DNA from: Oscillospiraceae bacterium
GTDB taxonomy: Bacteria > Bacillota > Clostridia > Oscillospirales > CAG-272
Reading direction: 5' to 3'
Assembly (NCBI GenBank): GCA_015065045.1
Contig: SVRB01000001.1
Coordinates: 1 to 57,871 of the forward strand
Length of the DNA stretch: 57,871 nt
The notes under the pieces were generated by a model. The model did no database searches and was not told the origin of the DNA. It saw only the letters and a program-made list of their open reading frames with translations. Both the position numbers and the translations under genes were made by a program. This document shows positions 45,809-52,923 of this stretch, piece by piece. Every line of letters starts with the position of its first letter. The stretch's first letter is position 1.

Positions 45809-47137
45809 TTATTTTACAAATTCCTCGTAGATCGCCTTCATTGCATTGTCAAGATCTTTTTCGTTTACGCCTACGATTATGTTCAATTCACTTGAACCTT
45901 GGTCAATCATTCTGAGGTTGATTCCCGCTTTTGCAATAGCATTAAACACTCTTGCAGCAGTACCTCTTTCGCCTACCATACCGCGTCCAACAACAGCCAA
46001 GAGGGCGAGATTATCTTCAATATAAATGCAATCGGGTTCAACCGCACGGCAAAGCTCGTTTACAAGCTCGTCGCGACATCTTTCAAGCTGACCTGTTCCG
46101 AGAACTACGCTCATCGTATCAATACCCGAAGGCAAATGCTCGAAAACCATACCGTGCTTTTCGAATACCTCAAGCACCTTTCTGCCAAATCCGATAGCAC
46201 TGTTCATCATATCCTGCTCGAGAGTAATTACAGAGAAATTCTTCTTACCTGCAATACCTGTAATAACGTGTTCTGTATCAACAACGTCTGTCTTAGGAAC
46301 AATAAGTGTACCGGGAGCATCGGGATCGTTTGTATTCTTGATCTGTACGGGAATACCTACTGTTCTTACGGGGAATATTGCGTCCTCGTGCAAAACTGTA
46401 GCGCCCATGTATGAAAGCTCACGAAGCTCTCTGTATGTAATAATTTCAATAGGCTTGGGATTTTCAACGATTCTGGGGTCAGCCATAAGGAATCCAGATA
46501 CGTCTGTCCAGTTTTCGTACAAGTCAGCATCACACGCTCTTGCTACGATAGAACCTGTTATGTCAGATCCGCCTCTTGAGAAAGTTCTGATAGTACCGTC
46601 GGGGTTAGAACCGTAGAAACCGGGAATAACTGCCTTGTCGTGTGTCTTGAGAAGGCCCTTAAGAACTGCATTTGTCTTATCTTCATCAAATCTGCCGTCT
46701 TCTTTAAAGAAAATAACGTCAGCAGCATCAATAAATTCATAGCCTAAGTAAGCAGCCAAAATTTTACCGTTGAGATATTCTCCGCGGCTTGCTGCATAGT
46801 CGCTGCCGGACTTATTCTTTATGTTCTTCTTAACAGTCTCGAACTCTTCTTCAAGAGAAAATTCTGTCATTCCGAGACCTTGGATTATTTCATTATATCT
46901 CTTCTTTATACCGTCAAAGTATACGTCAATGGATTCGTCCTTCTCAGCAAGTGCATTACACTTGTAAAGCATATCTGTAACCTTTACGTCATCCTTGTAA
47001 CGCTTACCGGGCGCTGACGGAACTACGTAACGTCTGTTTTCATCTGATAAAATTATGTCGGCAACCTTTTTGAACTGATTCGCATCGCTAAGCGAACTAC
47101 CACCGAATTTCACTGTTTTTACATGATCTCTGTTCAC
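45809..47137 (-). CDS. lysC: Aspartate kinase
   Basis: 442-residue monofunctional aspartokinase, first step to lysine, threonine and methionine. Substrate motif TVKFGGSSLSD at residues 8-18, then FSRGGSDITGSIVA (about 187-200) and a C-terminal pair of ACT domains (VITLEQDMMNSAIGF; LLAVVGRGMVGERGTA). Start is GTG 47137 after GAGGAG. No lysine riboswitch is found in the short leader, so control is probably by allosteric feedback through the ACT domains. Confidence 0.93.
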   Translation of the reverse strand: MNRDHVKTVKFGGSSLSDANQFKKVADIILSDENRRYVVPSAPGKRYKDDVKVTDMLYKCNALAEKDESIDVYFDGIKKRYNEIIQGLGMTEFSLEEEFETVKKNIKNKSGSDYAASRGEYLNGKILAAYLGYEFIDAADVIFFKEDGRFDEDKTNAVLKGLLKTHDKAVIPGFYGSNPDGTIRTFSRGGSDITGSIVARACDADLYENWTDVSGFLMADPRIVENPKPIEIITYRELRELSYMGATVLHEDAIFPVRTVGIPVQIKNTNDPDAPGTLIVPKTDVVDTEHVITGIAGKKNFSVITLEQDMMNSAIGFGRKVLEVFEKHGMVFEHLPSGIDTMSVVLGTGQLERCRDELVNELCRAVEPDCIYIEDNLALLAVVGRGMVGERGTAARVFNAIAKAGINLRMIDQGSSELNIIVGVNEKDLDNAMKAIYEEFVK

Positions 47138-47176
47138 AATGATTTCTCCTCTTAACTAATACAAAATATACATTAT

Positions 47177-47205
47177 ATTATATTTCATTTTTTAACTTTT
47201 GTCAA
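47177..47205 (-). promoter_or_regulatory. Sigma-A promoter of lysC
   Basis: Perfect TTGACA (47205-47200), 17 bases, perfect TATAAT (47182-47177) on the minus strand. Between here and 47368 only a small hairpin (AGCAG/CTGCT with T8, 47279-47303) is seen. Confidence 0.75.
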
Positions 47206-47368
47206 CACAAAAACCATCAAAATAACCAATATAAACACTATTATAAAGACAAATCAACCAAAATTTACAAACATACCGAGCAGGCATTAAGCTGCTTTTT
47301 TTTACAATGTGTATTTTTTTATTACTTTTATCATATATTTTTAAAAAACAAGAACAGAGTGATATTTT

Positions 47369-47434
47369 TTGGAAAAAGTTATATTTTATTTATTCTTTGT
47401 AATTATTCTTATGACGGTAGTGAAATATGGATAA
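47369..47434 (+). CDS. 21-residue membrane peptide ahead of the M50 protease
   Basis: A TTG start at 47369 gives 21 residues, almost all hydrophobic (VIFYLFFVIILMTVV). Its stop overlaps the ATG of the protease gene. The protease has only a weak binding site, so translation through this peptide may feed it. Ribosome binding site AGAGTGAT is weak; the call rests on the overlap and composition. Confidence 0.35.
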   Translation: MEKVIFYLFFVIILMTVVKYG

Positions 47435-48002
47435 AAGTCTCAATATAAAAATCGGATTTCCGACCATAATTTTCTTTGTGGTTTTATTAACCTATAATTT
47501 TTCTCTGGTATCAATACTTCCGTTTTTTGCTGCACTATTGCACGAAATCGGCCATGTCGTTGCCATGAAGTTATGCGGAGAAAAAATAACGACAATAACC
47601 ATCCTCCCCTTTGGAATAGACATAAAAAAAGCCCCTTCTGTAACCTCGTATAAATCAGATCTTTTTATCTGTTCCGCCGGAATCATAACCAATATACTAC
47701 TAATAGTCATCTTTAAAACACTGCCGCAAACGCCTAACACTACACTGTTTATAACAAGTAATTACCTCCTCATTTTTGTAAATATACTACCAATAAAATC
47801 CCTTGACGGAGGGCAATTTCTCGAAAAAATTATTTCGATAAAATACAATATCTCAACGGCAGAAAATGTTCTAACTATAACGTCGTTTATATTTATTTTG
47901 CTACTTGGAAGTGTAGCTGTTTGGTTGTTGTTTTCCTCATCCTATAACTTTACGCTCCTGCTTATGTGTATGTATTTATTCTGCGGAATTTTTTTAAAGT
48001 AA
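47427..48002 (+). CDS. M50-family intramembrane metalloprotease (SpoIVFB-like)
   Basis: 191 residues with five or six membrane segments. Zinc motif HEIGH (His39, Glu40, His43) lies in the second helix and the third ligand in LPIKSLDGGQ (about 123-132), the equivalent of NPxDG. The minimal size without a CBS or PDZ domain is as in SpoIVFB, which cuts pro-sigma-K in sporulation. Given the sporulation genes in the window this role is possible, but many Clostridia carry several M50 paralogues. No spoIVFA neighbour is present. Confidence 0.78.
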   Translation: MDKSLNIKIGFPTIIFFVVLLTYNFSLVSILPFFAALLHEIGHVVAMKLCGEKITTITILPFGIDIKKAPSVTSYKSDLFICSAGIITNILLIVIFKTLPQTPNTTLFITSNYLLIFVNILPIKSLDGGQFLEKIISIKYNISTAENVLTITSFIFILLLGSVAVWLLFSSSYNFTLLLMCMYLFCGIFLK

Positions 48003-48113
48003 CAATATCCCGAATTTTTTGCATATAGAATCATTTTTTTCATAAATTACATAAATCATAAAAAAAGTCGTTTTATCTTGTCATAAGCACCCATACCAAA
48101 ACGAAACCTGCCG

Positions 48114-48122
48114 CATACAATA
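48114..48122 (+). promoter_or_regulatory. Candidate sporulation (sigma-K-like) -10 box
   Basis: CATACAATA fits the sigma-K -10 pattern CATA-N3-TA, about 60 bases before the Cys-rich gene; an AC occurs 17 bases upstream (48095-48096). Short motifs of this kind arise by chance, so this is a suggestion only. Confidence 0.3.
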
Positions 48123-48183
48123 ATATCAGGGTAAAGGAAATCCCGCGTTTGAAAAAACGACCTTCCCGGAAAGGAGGTTTCGT

Positions 48184-48306
48184 ATGAACTGCTTGTGTAA
48201 TCTTTTTGATTGTGAAAACATCTGGGTTATCATCGCTATCTGCCTCGTGCTCTTCTTCCTTTGCAACTGTGGCGGCGGCTGTGGATGTGGATGTGGCTGC
48301 AACTAA
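48184..48306 (+). CDS. 40-residue Cys/Gly-rich membrane peptide
   Basis: Short gene with a perfect AAAGGAGG six bases before ATG 48184 and a strong terminator after its stop. The peptide has 10 Cys among 40 residues: an N-terminal MNCLCNLFDCENIW, one membrane helix (about 14-27), and a C-terminal run of alternating Cys and Gly (residues 27-39). Not recognised. Small Cys/Gly peptides occur in spore coats, metal binding and membrane toxins; none can be chosen here. The longer antisense frame over it is a shadow. Confidence 0.7.
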   Translation: MNCLCNLFDCENIWVIIAICLVLFFLCNCGGGCGCGCGCN

Positions 48307-48315
48307 TCTATATAC

Positions 48316-48354
48316 AAAAAACACCTTTTGTCTGAAAAGACAAAAGGTGTTTTT
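48316..48354. terminator. Terminator hairpin, copy A
   Basis: CACCTTTTGTCT / AGACAAAAGGTG stem, A6 and T5 flanks, ending both the Cys-rich gene and the convergent LRR-like gene. The identical sequence recurs at 49871-49911. Confidence 0.85.
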
Positions 48355-49228
48355 AATCTCTCTCCATATCGTTTGGCGGATATATGCTGTTTTCGTATTT
48401 TTTTACAAGAGAATCGTATTTTTGTTGATACTTTTCTGTTTTTGAGATATGGTCAAGATTTTTCGGAGTTCTCTTGCCGATGATAGAATAGAAATCTTTA
48501 CAATAATTGTGCACACAATCAAGTCCTTCCTTTACGTTAGTCAGCTTTGATTTGAGCCACGCAAACTGTTGAAATGTAAAGAAGCTGTCGGGCACGGTAA
48601 ATATTTCAAGGCCTTGGCATTTCGAAATCAATGTCAGATAATATTCACTGGGTTCATCTTTAATAATATCAATACGTAATTCTTTCAAACAGGGCATATC
48701 CGTGATAAAACTAAAATCCTTTATATGCATTTTTGATGTAAATGAGGAAAATCCATTGCATCCAAATAAGCACAGCGATTCTATAGAGCTGTTGCGAAAA
48801 GCCGAAAAATCAGAAACTTTATAATAGTCTCTAATCATAAAGCTTTTTAATTTGGTGTTCTTTTTTACATCCCATAGTGTTTCTTGTCTTGTATTCCACT
48901 CCAAATAAACCGATTCAAGCTTTGAACATTTTTCGAGAGGAGTTAAATCATATATCAGGTTACTTTTTGACAGAATGCGAAGGGACACTACAAATTCTTT
49001 TATTAAGTCAATTATATAATCAAACTCGTCTTGAGAGTCGAAATTAAAAGTAATATCGTCAGGAGTTATCTTTTTAATTAAATCGGCGAATTCTGTATGA
49101 TTATAGTATTCGCCTTCTCCTGCAAATTTTTCGTCTCCTTCTATGTCGGTAAAAGAAATAAATTTATCATTCGTTTTTTGGTTTTTGTCGGAAAGTCGGC
49201 CTTCCGCAATGAATATTATCTTGCGCAT
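48353..49228 (-). CDS. Leucine-rich-repeat-like orphan protein
   Basis: 291 residues, not recognised. The central part shows irregular leucine-rich spacing: LTPLEKCSKLESVYL, LKSFMIRDYYKVSDF, IESLCLFGCNGF, MPCLKELRIDII and CQGLEIFTVPDSFF, about one strand every 22-27 residues. It lacks a signal peptide or membrane segment. ATG 49228 follows AAGGAAC; a reading from 49252 adds eight residues. Own promoter; stop inside terminator copy A. Possibly a protein-binding scaffold. Confidence 0.6.
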   Translation of the reverse strand: MRKIIFIAEGRLSDKNQKTNDKFISFTDIEGDEKFAGEGEYYNHTEFADLIKKITPDDITFNFDSQDEFDYIIDLIKEFVVSLRILSKSNLIYDLTPLEKCSKLESVYLEWNTRQETLWDVKKNTKLKSFMIRDYYKVSDFSAFRNSSIESLCLFGCNGFSSFTSKMHIKDFSFITDMPCLKELRIDIIKDEPSEYYLTLISKCQGLEIFTVPDSFFTFQQFAWLKSKLTNVKEGLDCVHNYCKDFYSIIGKRTPKNLDHISKTEKYQQKYDSLVKKYENSIYPPNDMERD

Positions 49229-49281
49229 ATTGTTCCTTTCGTGTCTTCTCAAAATATATTCTTGAATGTCTATACTGTTTT

Positions 49282-49310
49282 AGTATATCATAGATGATTC
49301 TTTTTTTCAA
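49282..49310 (-). promoter_or_regulatory. Sigma-A promoter of the LRR-like gene
   Basis: TTGAAA (49310-49305), 17 bases, TATACT (49287-49282) on the minus strand. Confidence 0.6.
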
Positions 49311-49396
49311 TAATATACCATAATGAATAAAGATCGGATAATAAACACTAATTCTGCCTTTGAAGCAGGTAATTAAATTTAATAAACAATGTAATA

Positions 49397-49424
49397 TTGA
49401 CTTTTTTTGGGGGTATGCTATAAT
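49397..49424 (+). promoter_or_regulatory. Sigma-A promoter of the 115-residue orphan
   Basis: TTGACT (49397-49402), 16 bases, TATAAT (49419-49424). Confidence 0.65.
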
Positions 49425-49463
49425 TATTTTGTAAGAAAAATTTATCAATGGAGTTGCAAATAT

Positions 49464-49811
49464 ATGAGACATACGTTTAAATTTAAATTATTTGGAAGCA
49501 AAGTTCAGATGTTTTGTGAAGAACATAAGGGAATTGTCATTGAAAAAGAACCTGATGTTGTGTGCGTATACGGAACAGATGAAAAATACAAAGATGTTTT
49601 TTGCGCTATCCCTTTGTGCCATCCTAAATTTTTAAAGGGGGCGGAATATATAGTTGATTTCTGCGAAAACGAACAGGTCAAGGTATGTGTTGGTGACTTG
49701 CAGATAATTATCGATTTCGGCAAGAAAAAATGTGCAAACAACAAATCTATTAAATGTTATGGTTCAGATAGTTGGGGTCAGGATGTTCAGCTTGAATGGA
49801 ACGAAATTTAA
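49464..49811 (+). CDS. 115-residue orphan protein
   Basis: Not recognised. ATG 49464 is preferred over the longer reading at 49407 because GGAG lies upstream at a usable distance and the promoter -10 box overlaps the longer form. The sequence is beta-rich with several Cys (MFCEEHKGIVIEKEPDVVCV, YIVDFCENEQVKVCVGDLQI, KKKCANN). No signal peptide. Together with the LRR-like gene it forms a 1.5-kb segment bounded by identical terminators. Confidence 0.6.
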   Translation: MRHTFKFKLFGSKVQMFCEEHKGIVIEKEPDVVCVYGTDEKYKDVFCAIPLCHPKFLKGAEYIVDFCENEQVKVCVGDLQIIIDFGKKKCANNKSIKCYGSDSWGQDVQLEWNEI

Positions 49812-49870
49812 AGCTAACCATCTTCAATATATCGAATAAAATGTTATTGTATTAGTTTTAATATTAGCAT

Positions 49871-49911
49871 AAAAAAACACCTTTTGTCTGAAAAGACAAA
49901 AGGTGTTTTTT
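49871..49911. terminator. Terminator hairpin, copy B
   Basis: Same CACCTTTTGTCT / AGACAAAAGGTG stem as copy A with A7/T6 flanks. It follows the 115-residue gene on plus and, on minus, follows the tRNA-derived repeat. Confidence 0.8.
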
Positions 49912-50106
49912 GGTCGAGATGACTGGATTCGAACCAGCCCTGCCCTTCCTGAAACATTGGTCGAAATGCGGCGCAAATCATTTAGATTTGCTTCCATTTC
50001 TCCCTGTTTCAGTTAAGCCTCGGCGAAAAACAGTCCACCGGACTCTTTTTCGCTCTCGTTACCCTGCGTCCCGTTCGGGACTTCGATGACCGCGGTTCGA
50101 ACACTA
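49906..50106 (-). repeat. tRNA-linked repeat with a copy of the tRNA-Pro 3' half
   Basis: 49906-49938 repeats exactly the T-run, CCA end, acceptor 3' strand and T-arm of the tRNA-Pro gene (50152 onward). On the minus strand the rest holds GTCCC/GGGAC around a four-base loop, GGTAACGAGAGCG and a CCGGTGGACTG segment. No 5' acceptor partner or anticodon arm is found, so it is not a working tRNA. It may be a tRNA remnant, an old attachment scar or a member of a repeat family that accompanies tRNA genes. Confidence 0.55.
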
Positions 50107-50118
50107 ATATACACAAAC

Positions 50119-50150
50119 AAAAACGAGTGAACCTACGTTCACTCGTTTTT
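50119..50150 (-). terminator. Terminator of tRNA-Pro
   Basis: ACGAGTGAAC / GTTCACTCGT stem with a four-base loop and A/T flanks, right after the tRNA CCA end. Confidence 0.85.
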
Positions 50151-50151
50151 T

Positions 50152-50228
50152 TGGTCGAGATGACTGGATTCGAACCAGCGGCCTCTGCGTCCCGAACGCA
50201 GCGCTCTACCAAACTGAGCCACATCTCG
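50152..50228 (-). tRNA. tRNA-Pro (anticodon CGG), CCA encoded
   Basis: Complete cloverleaf on the minus strand: acceptor CGAGATG/CATCTCG, D arm with AGTTTGGTA loop, anticodon arm CTGCG-TTCGGGA-CGCAG reading CGG, T arm CTGG-TTCGAAT-CCAG, discriminator A and encoded CCA. Reads codon CCG. Confidence 0.95.
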
Positions 50229-50245
50229 TATTATCATACCCGATT

Positions 50246-50274
50246 ATTTTATCAAAACAAAACCTGTTTGTCAA
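50246..50274 (-). promoter_or_regulatory. Promoter of tRNA-Pro
   Basis: TTGACA (50274-50269), 17 bases, TAAAAT (50251-50246) on the minus strand. Confidence 0.72.
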
Positions 50275-50306
50275 TACCTTTGGCAAAAAACAAACGCTAT
50301 GCACAC

Positions 50307-50359
50307 AATAAAATAACCCTTGACTGCTTCATCTTTTCCTACTCTGCAGCCAAGGGTTA
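50307..50359 (-). terminator. Terminator of the candidate long RNA
   Basis: TAACCCTTG-CTGC paired with GCAG-CAAGGGTTA, then TTTTATT on the minus strand. Confidence 0.82.
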
Positions 50360-50815
50360 CTTATTCTCTGTCTTGATATCTAACATCATTGATTAACCTC
50401 TCTTTCTTATATTTACGACTCACTTCAAATCCATCCGATCCTCTTTCTAACGGTTCATTTCCTACAAACATTTTCTCTTAAGCGAGATCATCTTACGTAA
50501 CTCTGATCGGCTATTCTGTTTGACAGTTATCGTATTTGTTTTGAAAACTCACATCTTAAAGATCTTTACAAACTTCTTTTTGGAATCTACCTCTTTTCCC
50601 TACATCATTTTCTTACGGAAAACTTCTTCCTACACTTTGAATTATTGTGCTCATCGGGTATCGCCTTTTCTCAAACCACTTCACATACGTTATTTGAACT
50701 TCTTCAACCCCATCTCTATGTAATAGGCTTTCATTTCCGCTAACCCCTTAGCTTTCTGCCTTTTCCTAAAAGCTTCGGTTTTTGTTTACCTGTACATTGG
50801 ACTCACCCTTTCTTC
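50307..50815 (-). ncRNA. Candidate long noncoding RNA
   Basis: About 510 bases with stops in all frames but with a promoter before and a terminator after it. On the minus strand it is purine-rich and holds several small perfect hairpins: GCTAA/TTAGC around 50750-50737, TTGAA/TTCAA near 50707-50694, GGAA/TTCC near 50631-50618, ATCTT/AAGAT near 50564-50554. I cannot match it by eye to RNase P, tmRNA, 6S or SRP RNA. Short readings such as that at 50472-50362 (36 codons) look no better than chance. Confidence 0.45.
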
Positions 50816-50821
50816 GCTTAT

Positions 50822-50850
50822 ATGTTACCATATATTTCACCTTTTTGCAA
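50822..50850 (-). promoter_or_regulatory. Promoter of the candidate long RNA
   Basis: TTGCAA (50850-50845), 17 bases, TAACAT (50827-50822) on the minus strand; moderate match. Confidence 0.4.
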
Positions 50851-50935
50851 TACACGATTTGTACAAACTTCATTAAAACTTTTTATACATTTAGCAGAAC
50901 TTTGTATATATTCACCACTAAAATGTTATTTTCTA

Positions 50936-50964
50936 TTGACATTAACACTTGTGTGTGATATAAT
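50936..50964 (+). promoter_or_regulatory. Perfect promoter with no gene downstream
   Basis: Consensus TTGACA (50936-50941), 17 bases, consensus TATAAT (50959-50964). The next 70 bases hold no open frame and end at a strong terminator. Confidence 0.75.
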
Positions 50965-50970
50965 GGTTTT

Positions 50971-51041
50971 GTTAGTTTGTTAAATTTGTATTGATTATAA
51001 AACAAAATCCCCGTTAGTTAAAATACTAACGGGGATTTTTT
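50971..51041 (+). ncRNA. Candidate small RNA of about 70 bases
   Basis: Defined by the perfect promoter at 50936-50964 and the hairpin at 51004-51041. The 5' half is U-rich (TTTTGTTAGTTTGTTAAA) and could pair with an AAAACAAAA stretch just before the terminator stem. Transcribed against the end of the AI-2E transporter gene. No known family recognised. Confidence 0.5.
51004..51041. terminator. Bidirectional terminator
   Basis: AATCCCCGTTAGT / ACTAACGGGGATT stem with T-runs on both strands; ends the AI-2E gene operon and the candidate small RNA. Confidence 0.9.
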
Positions 51042-51044
51042 ATA

Positions 51045-52172
51045 CTATTCAATTTTTATATTCTTTTCAGCCAAGCGTCTGTCGGTATACTCTTTTAACA
51101 GAGTAAAAACAACAGCAGTAAGAGGGATAAAGAATACTATTCCTAAAAAACCCATTACATTTCCGCCAACAAGTGCGGCAAGCAAAGTCAAAAGCGGACT
51201 TAATCCAACTGAATTACCCACTACGTGAGGATATATAAACTGAGTCTCAATGAACTGAATAACCGACGAAATTACTATACACAAAAGCGCCTGCATAGGA
51301 CTTACAAGGAGAATTAAGAATGCTCCGATAAAACACGCGATAAACGCTCCTACGTACGGTATAAATGCCGACAGACCCGTCATAAGACCAATAATACCAG
51401 CGTACGGTATACGGAAAATCAAAAAGCTTATGGTTATAAGGCTTCCCAATATAAAAGCTTCGATACATTGACCGGATAAATAATGCGCGAACATCTTATT
51501 AGTCAGTCTTGCAACGTCACATACTTTATCTGCGTACTCTTTCTTAATTGCAATATAAAGAAGTTTTTTTGAATGTCTCTTTACCGTATCCTTGCTGAGC
51601 AACACGTATATTGCTATAACGCAAGCAAACACAAAGCTTACGATTCCGGACACCGTTTGTGTCGCAAAATTCAAAATACTAACAAGAACAATACCTGCAC
51701 CTGACGTTATCTTACTCATCAAACCATTAACATCAAACGCTGATATCCACTCTCTGATCTTAGAGGTATCTATATTATATTTCTCGAGCAGCGACATTAA
51801 CTGAGGAATCTTTTGTTTCAAAAGAGCATAAATACTCTTAGCAGATTCTATAATTTCGGGAATAGCAAGTAAAGCCACTATAGATACGACCAAGAACAAA
51901 CAAAGAATCGTGCTGAATAAGCTCAATATACTTATCAACTTATTGCCGGGCTTTTTCTTGCACTTTCTGAACATCCAATTATACAAACGCTGAAAAGCGC
52001 GCATTGGAACGTTAAGCACAAAAGCAATAAGAAGTCCTGCAAATATGGGCAGTATCATCTGCACAACGCCCGATACAAAACTCCATACCTTAGATATATT
52101 CATCACAACCGCAAAAAACACAATAGCAAAAGCAATTAACATCATTATTGTCTTTTTCAGATTTTTGTCCAT
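51045..52172 (-). CDS. AI-2E-family transporter
   Basis: 375-residue membrane protein of the AI-2E/PerM family with about eight hydrophobic segments. Characteristic stretches are LPIFAGLLIAFVLNVPM (about 40), LTGLSAFIPYVGAFI (about 263), and IETQFIYPHVVGNSVGLSPL (about 304). Members have been linked to autoinducer-2 export, Na+/H+ exchange or unknown substrates, so no substrate is assigned. Last gene of the fhs operon. Confidence 0.85.
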   Translation of the reverse strand: MDKNLKKTIMMLIAFAIVFFAVVMNISKVWSFVSGVVQMILPIFAGLLIAFVLNVPMRAFQRLYNWMFRKCKKKPGNKLISILSLFSTILCLFLVVSIVALLAIPEIIESAKSIYALLKQKIPQLMSLLEKYNIDTSKIREWISAFDVNGLMSKITSGAGIVLVSILNFATQTVSGIVSFVFACVIAIYVLLSKDTVKRHSKKLLYIAIKKEYADKVCDVARLTNKMFAHYLSGQCIEAFILGSLITISFLIFRIPYAGIIGLMTGLSAFIPYVGAFIACFIGAFLILLVSPMQALLCIVISSVIQFIETQFIYPHVVGNSVGLSPLLTLLAALVGGNVMGFLGIVFFIPLTAVVFTLLKEYTDRRLAEKNIKIE

Positions 52173-52211
52173 TTCCTATTCCCCCTTTTTATTAAAATAA
52201 AGTTCTGTAAA

Positions 52212-52439
52212 TTAACCGAAAATTCCCTTTTTTACTGTTATTTCACCAACACTAAATCCGAGCTTTTCAACCGCAGATTTTAAAGTGTCATCCGATACGT
52301 CCTTCTTTAAAACAACAACGGCATTCTGCTTTGCAAGATTAACCTTTGCTGCTACTCCTTCTATCTCGTTTAAAGCCTTTTCAACTCTTGAACTGCATTT
52401 TTCACAATGCATTCCGTTTATTTCGATAATTTTTTTCAT
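52212..52439 (-). CDS. Heavy-metal-associated (CopZ-like) protein
   Basis: 75-residue ferredoxin-fold metal-binding protein. GMHCEKCSSRVEKAL has the MxCxxC copper site (Cys13, Cys16); the beta-alpha-beta-beta-alpha-beta order is complete. Such chaperones pass copper to CopA-type pumps, but no copper ATPase or CsoR gene is nearby. Preceded by an AGAGGAA binding site. Confidence 0.85.
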   Translation of the reverse strand: MKKIIEINGMHCEKCSSRVEKALNEIEGVAAKVNLAKQNAVVVLKKDVSDDTLKSAVEKLGFSVGEITVKKGIFG

Positions 52440-52455
52440 AAACTATTCCTCTGTT

Positions 52456-52896
52456 TTATTTATCAAAAGAATTAACCATATCTACACGAGCCTGATGTCT
52501 TCCGCCCTCATATTCTGTGCTAAGGAATGCGTCAACAAGCTCAAAAGCAAGACCTGCTCCAACAACACGTTCACCAAAACACAAAACGTTAGCATCATTG
52601 TGCATTCTTGTAGCCTTCGCAGAAAAAGTATCTGACACACAAGCTGCGCGAATGCCCTTATGCTTGTTAGCTGCCATCGACATACCGATTCCTGTTCCGC
52701 AAACAAGAATTCCCATATTAGCCTTACCCTCTTGAATAGCCTTACAAAGCTTTGATGCATATTCAGGGTAAGCTACGCTCTCTGTAGAATTTGTTCCGAG
52801 ATCTATATACTCTATTGATTTTTCCTCGAGGTGCTTCTTCACCTGTTCTTTTAATGAATAACCTGCGTGGTCACTTGCAATTACAATTGGTAACAT
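52456..52896 (-). CDS. rpiB: Ribose-5-phosphate isomerase B
   Basis: 146-residue RpiB/LacAB family sugar-phosphate isomerase. Conserved IASDHAGYSLKE (residues about 5-16), VCGTGIGMSMAANKHKGIRA with the catalytic Cys near residue 65, and HNDANVLCFGERVVG. Interconverts ribose and ribulose 5-phosphate in the pentose pathway; some relatives act on allose phosphate. Between tsaB and copZ-like. Confidence 0.92.
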   Translation of the reverse strand: MLPIVIASDHAGYSLKEQVKKHLEEKSIEYIDLGTNSTESVAYPEYASKLCKAIQEGKANMGILVCGTGIGMSMAANKHKGIRAACVSDTFSAKATRMHNDANVLCFGERVVGAGLAFELVDAFLSTEYEGGRHQARVDMVNSFDK

Positions 52897-52923
52897 TATT
52901 TTGCCTTCTTTCTTAAATTAGCC

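Noticed and set aside
47138..47368. Lysine riboswitch expected before lysC
   Set aside because: The leader from the predicted transcript start is only about 30 bases; no riboswitch fits.
48073..48324. 83-codon minus-strand frame opposite the Cys-rich peptide
   Set aside because: No ribosome binding site, starts inside the terminator, and low-complexity antisense composition; the plus-strand gene has a perfect binding site.
50009..50224. 71-codon minus-strand frame beginning MWLSLVERC across the tRNA-Pro gene
   Set aside because: It reads through the tRNA and its linked repeat; such frames are well-known false translations of tRNA regions.
50520..50723. 67-codon plus-strand frame in the tRNA-Pro to AI-2E gap
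   Set aside because: No binding site, no recognisable motif, and antisense to the better supported RNA candidate.
50694..50836. Small minus-strand frame starting at an ATG after AAAGGTG, broken by TTTTAG and continuing in the +1 frame
   Set aside because: A programmed +1 shift is conceivable, but the ATG lies within the predicted promoter and no homology is recognised, so noncoding RNA or decay is simpler.
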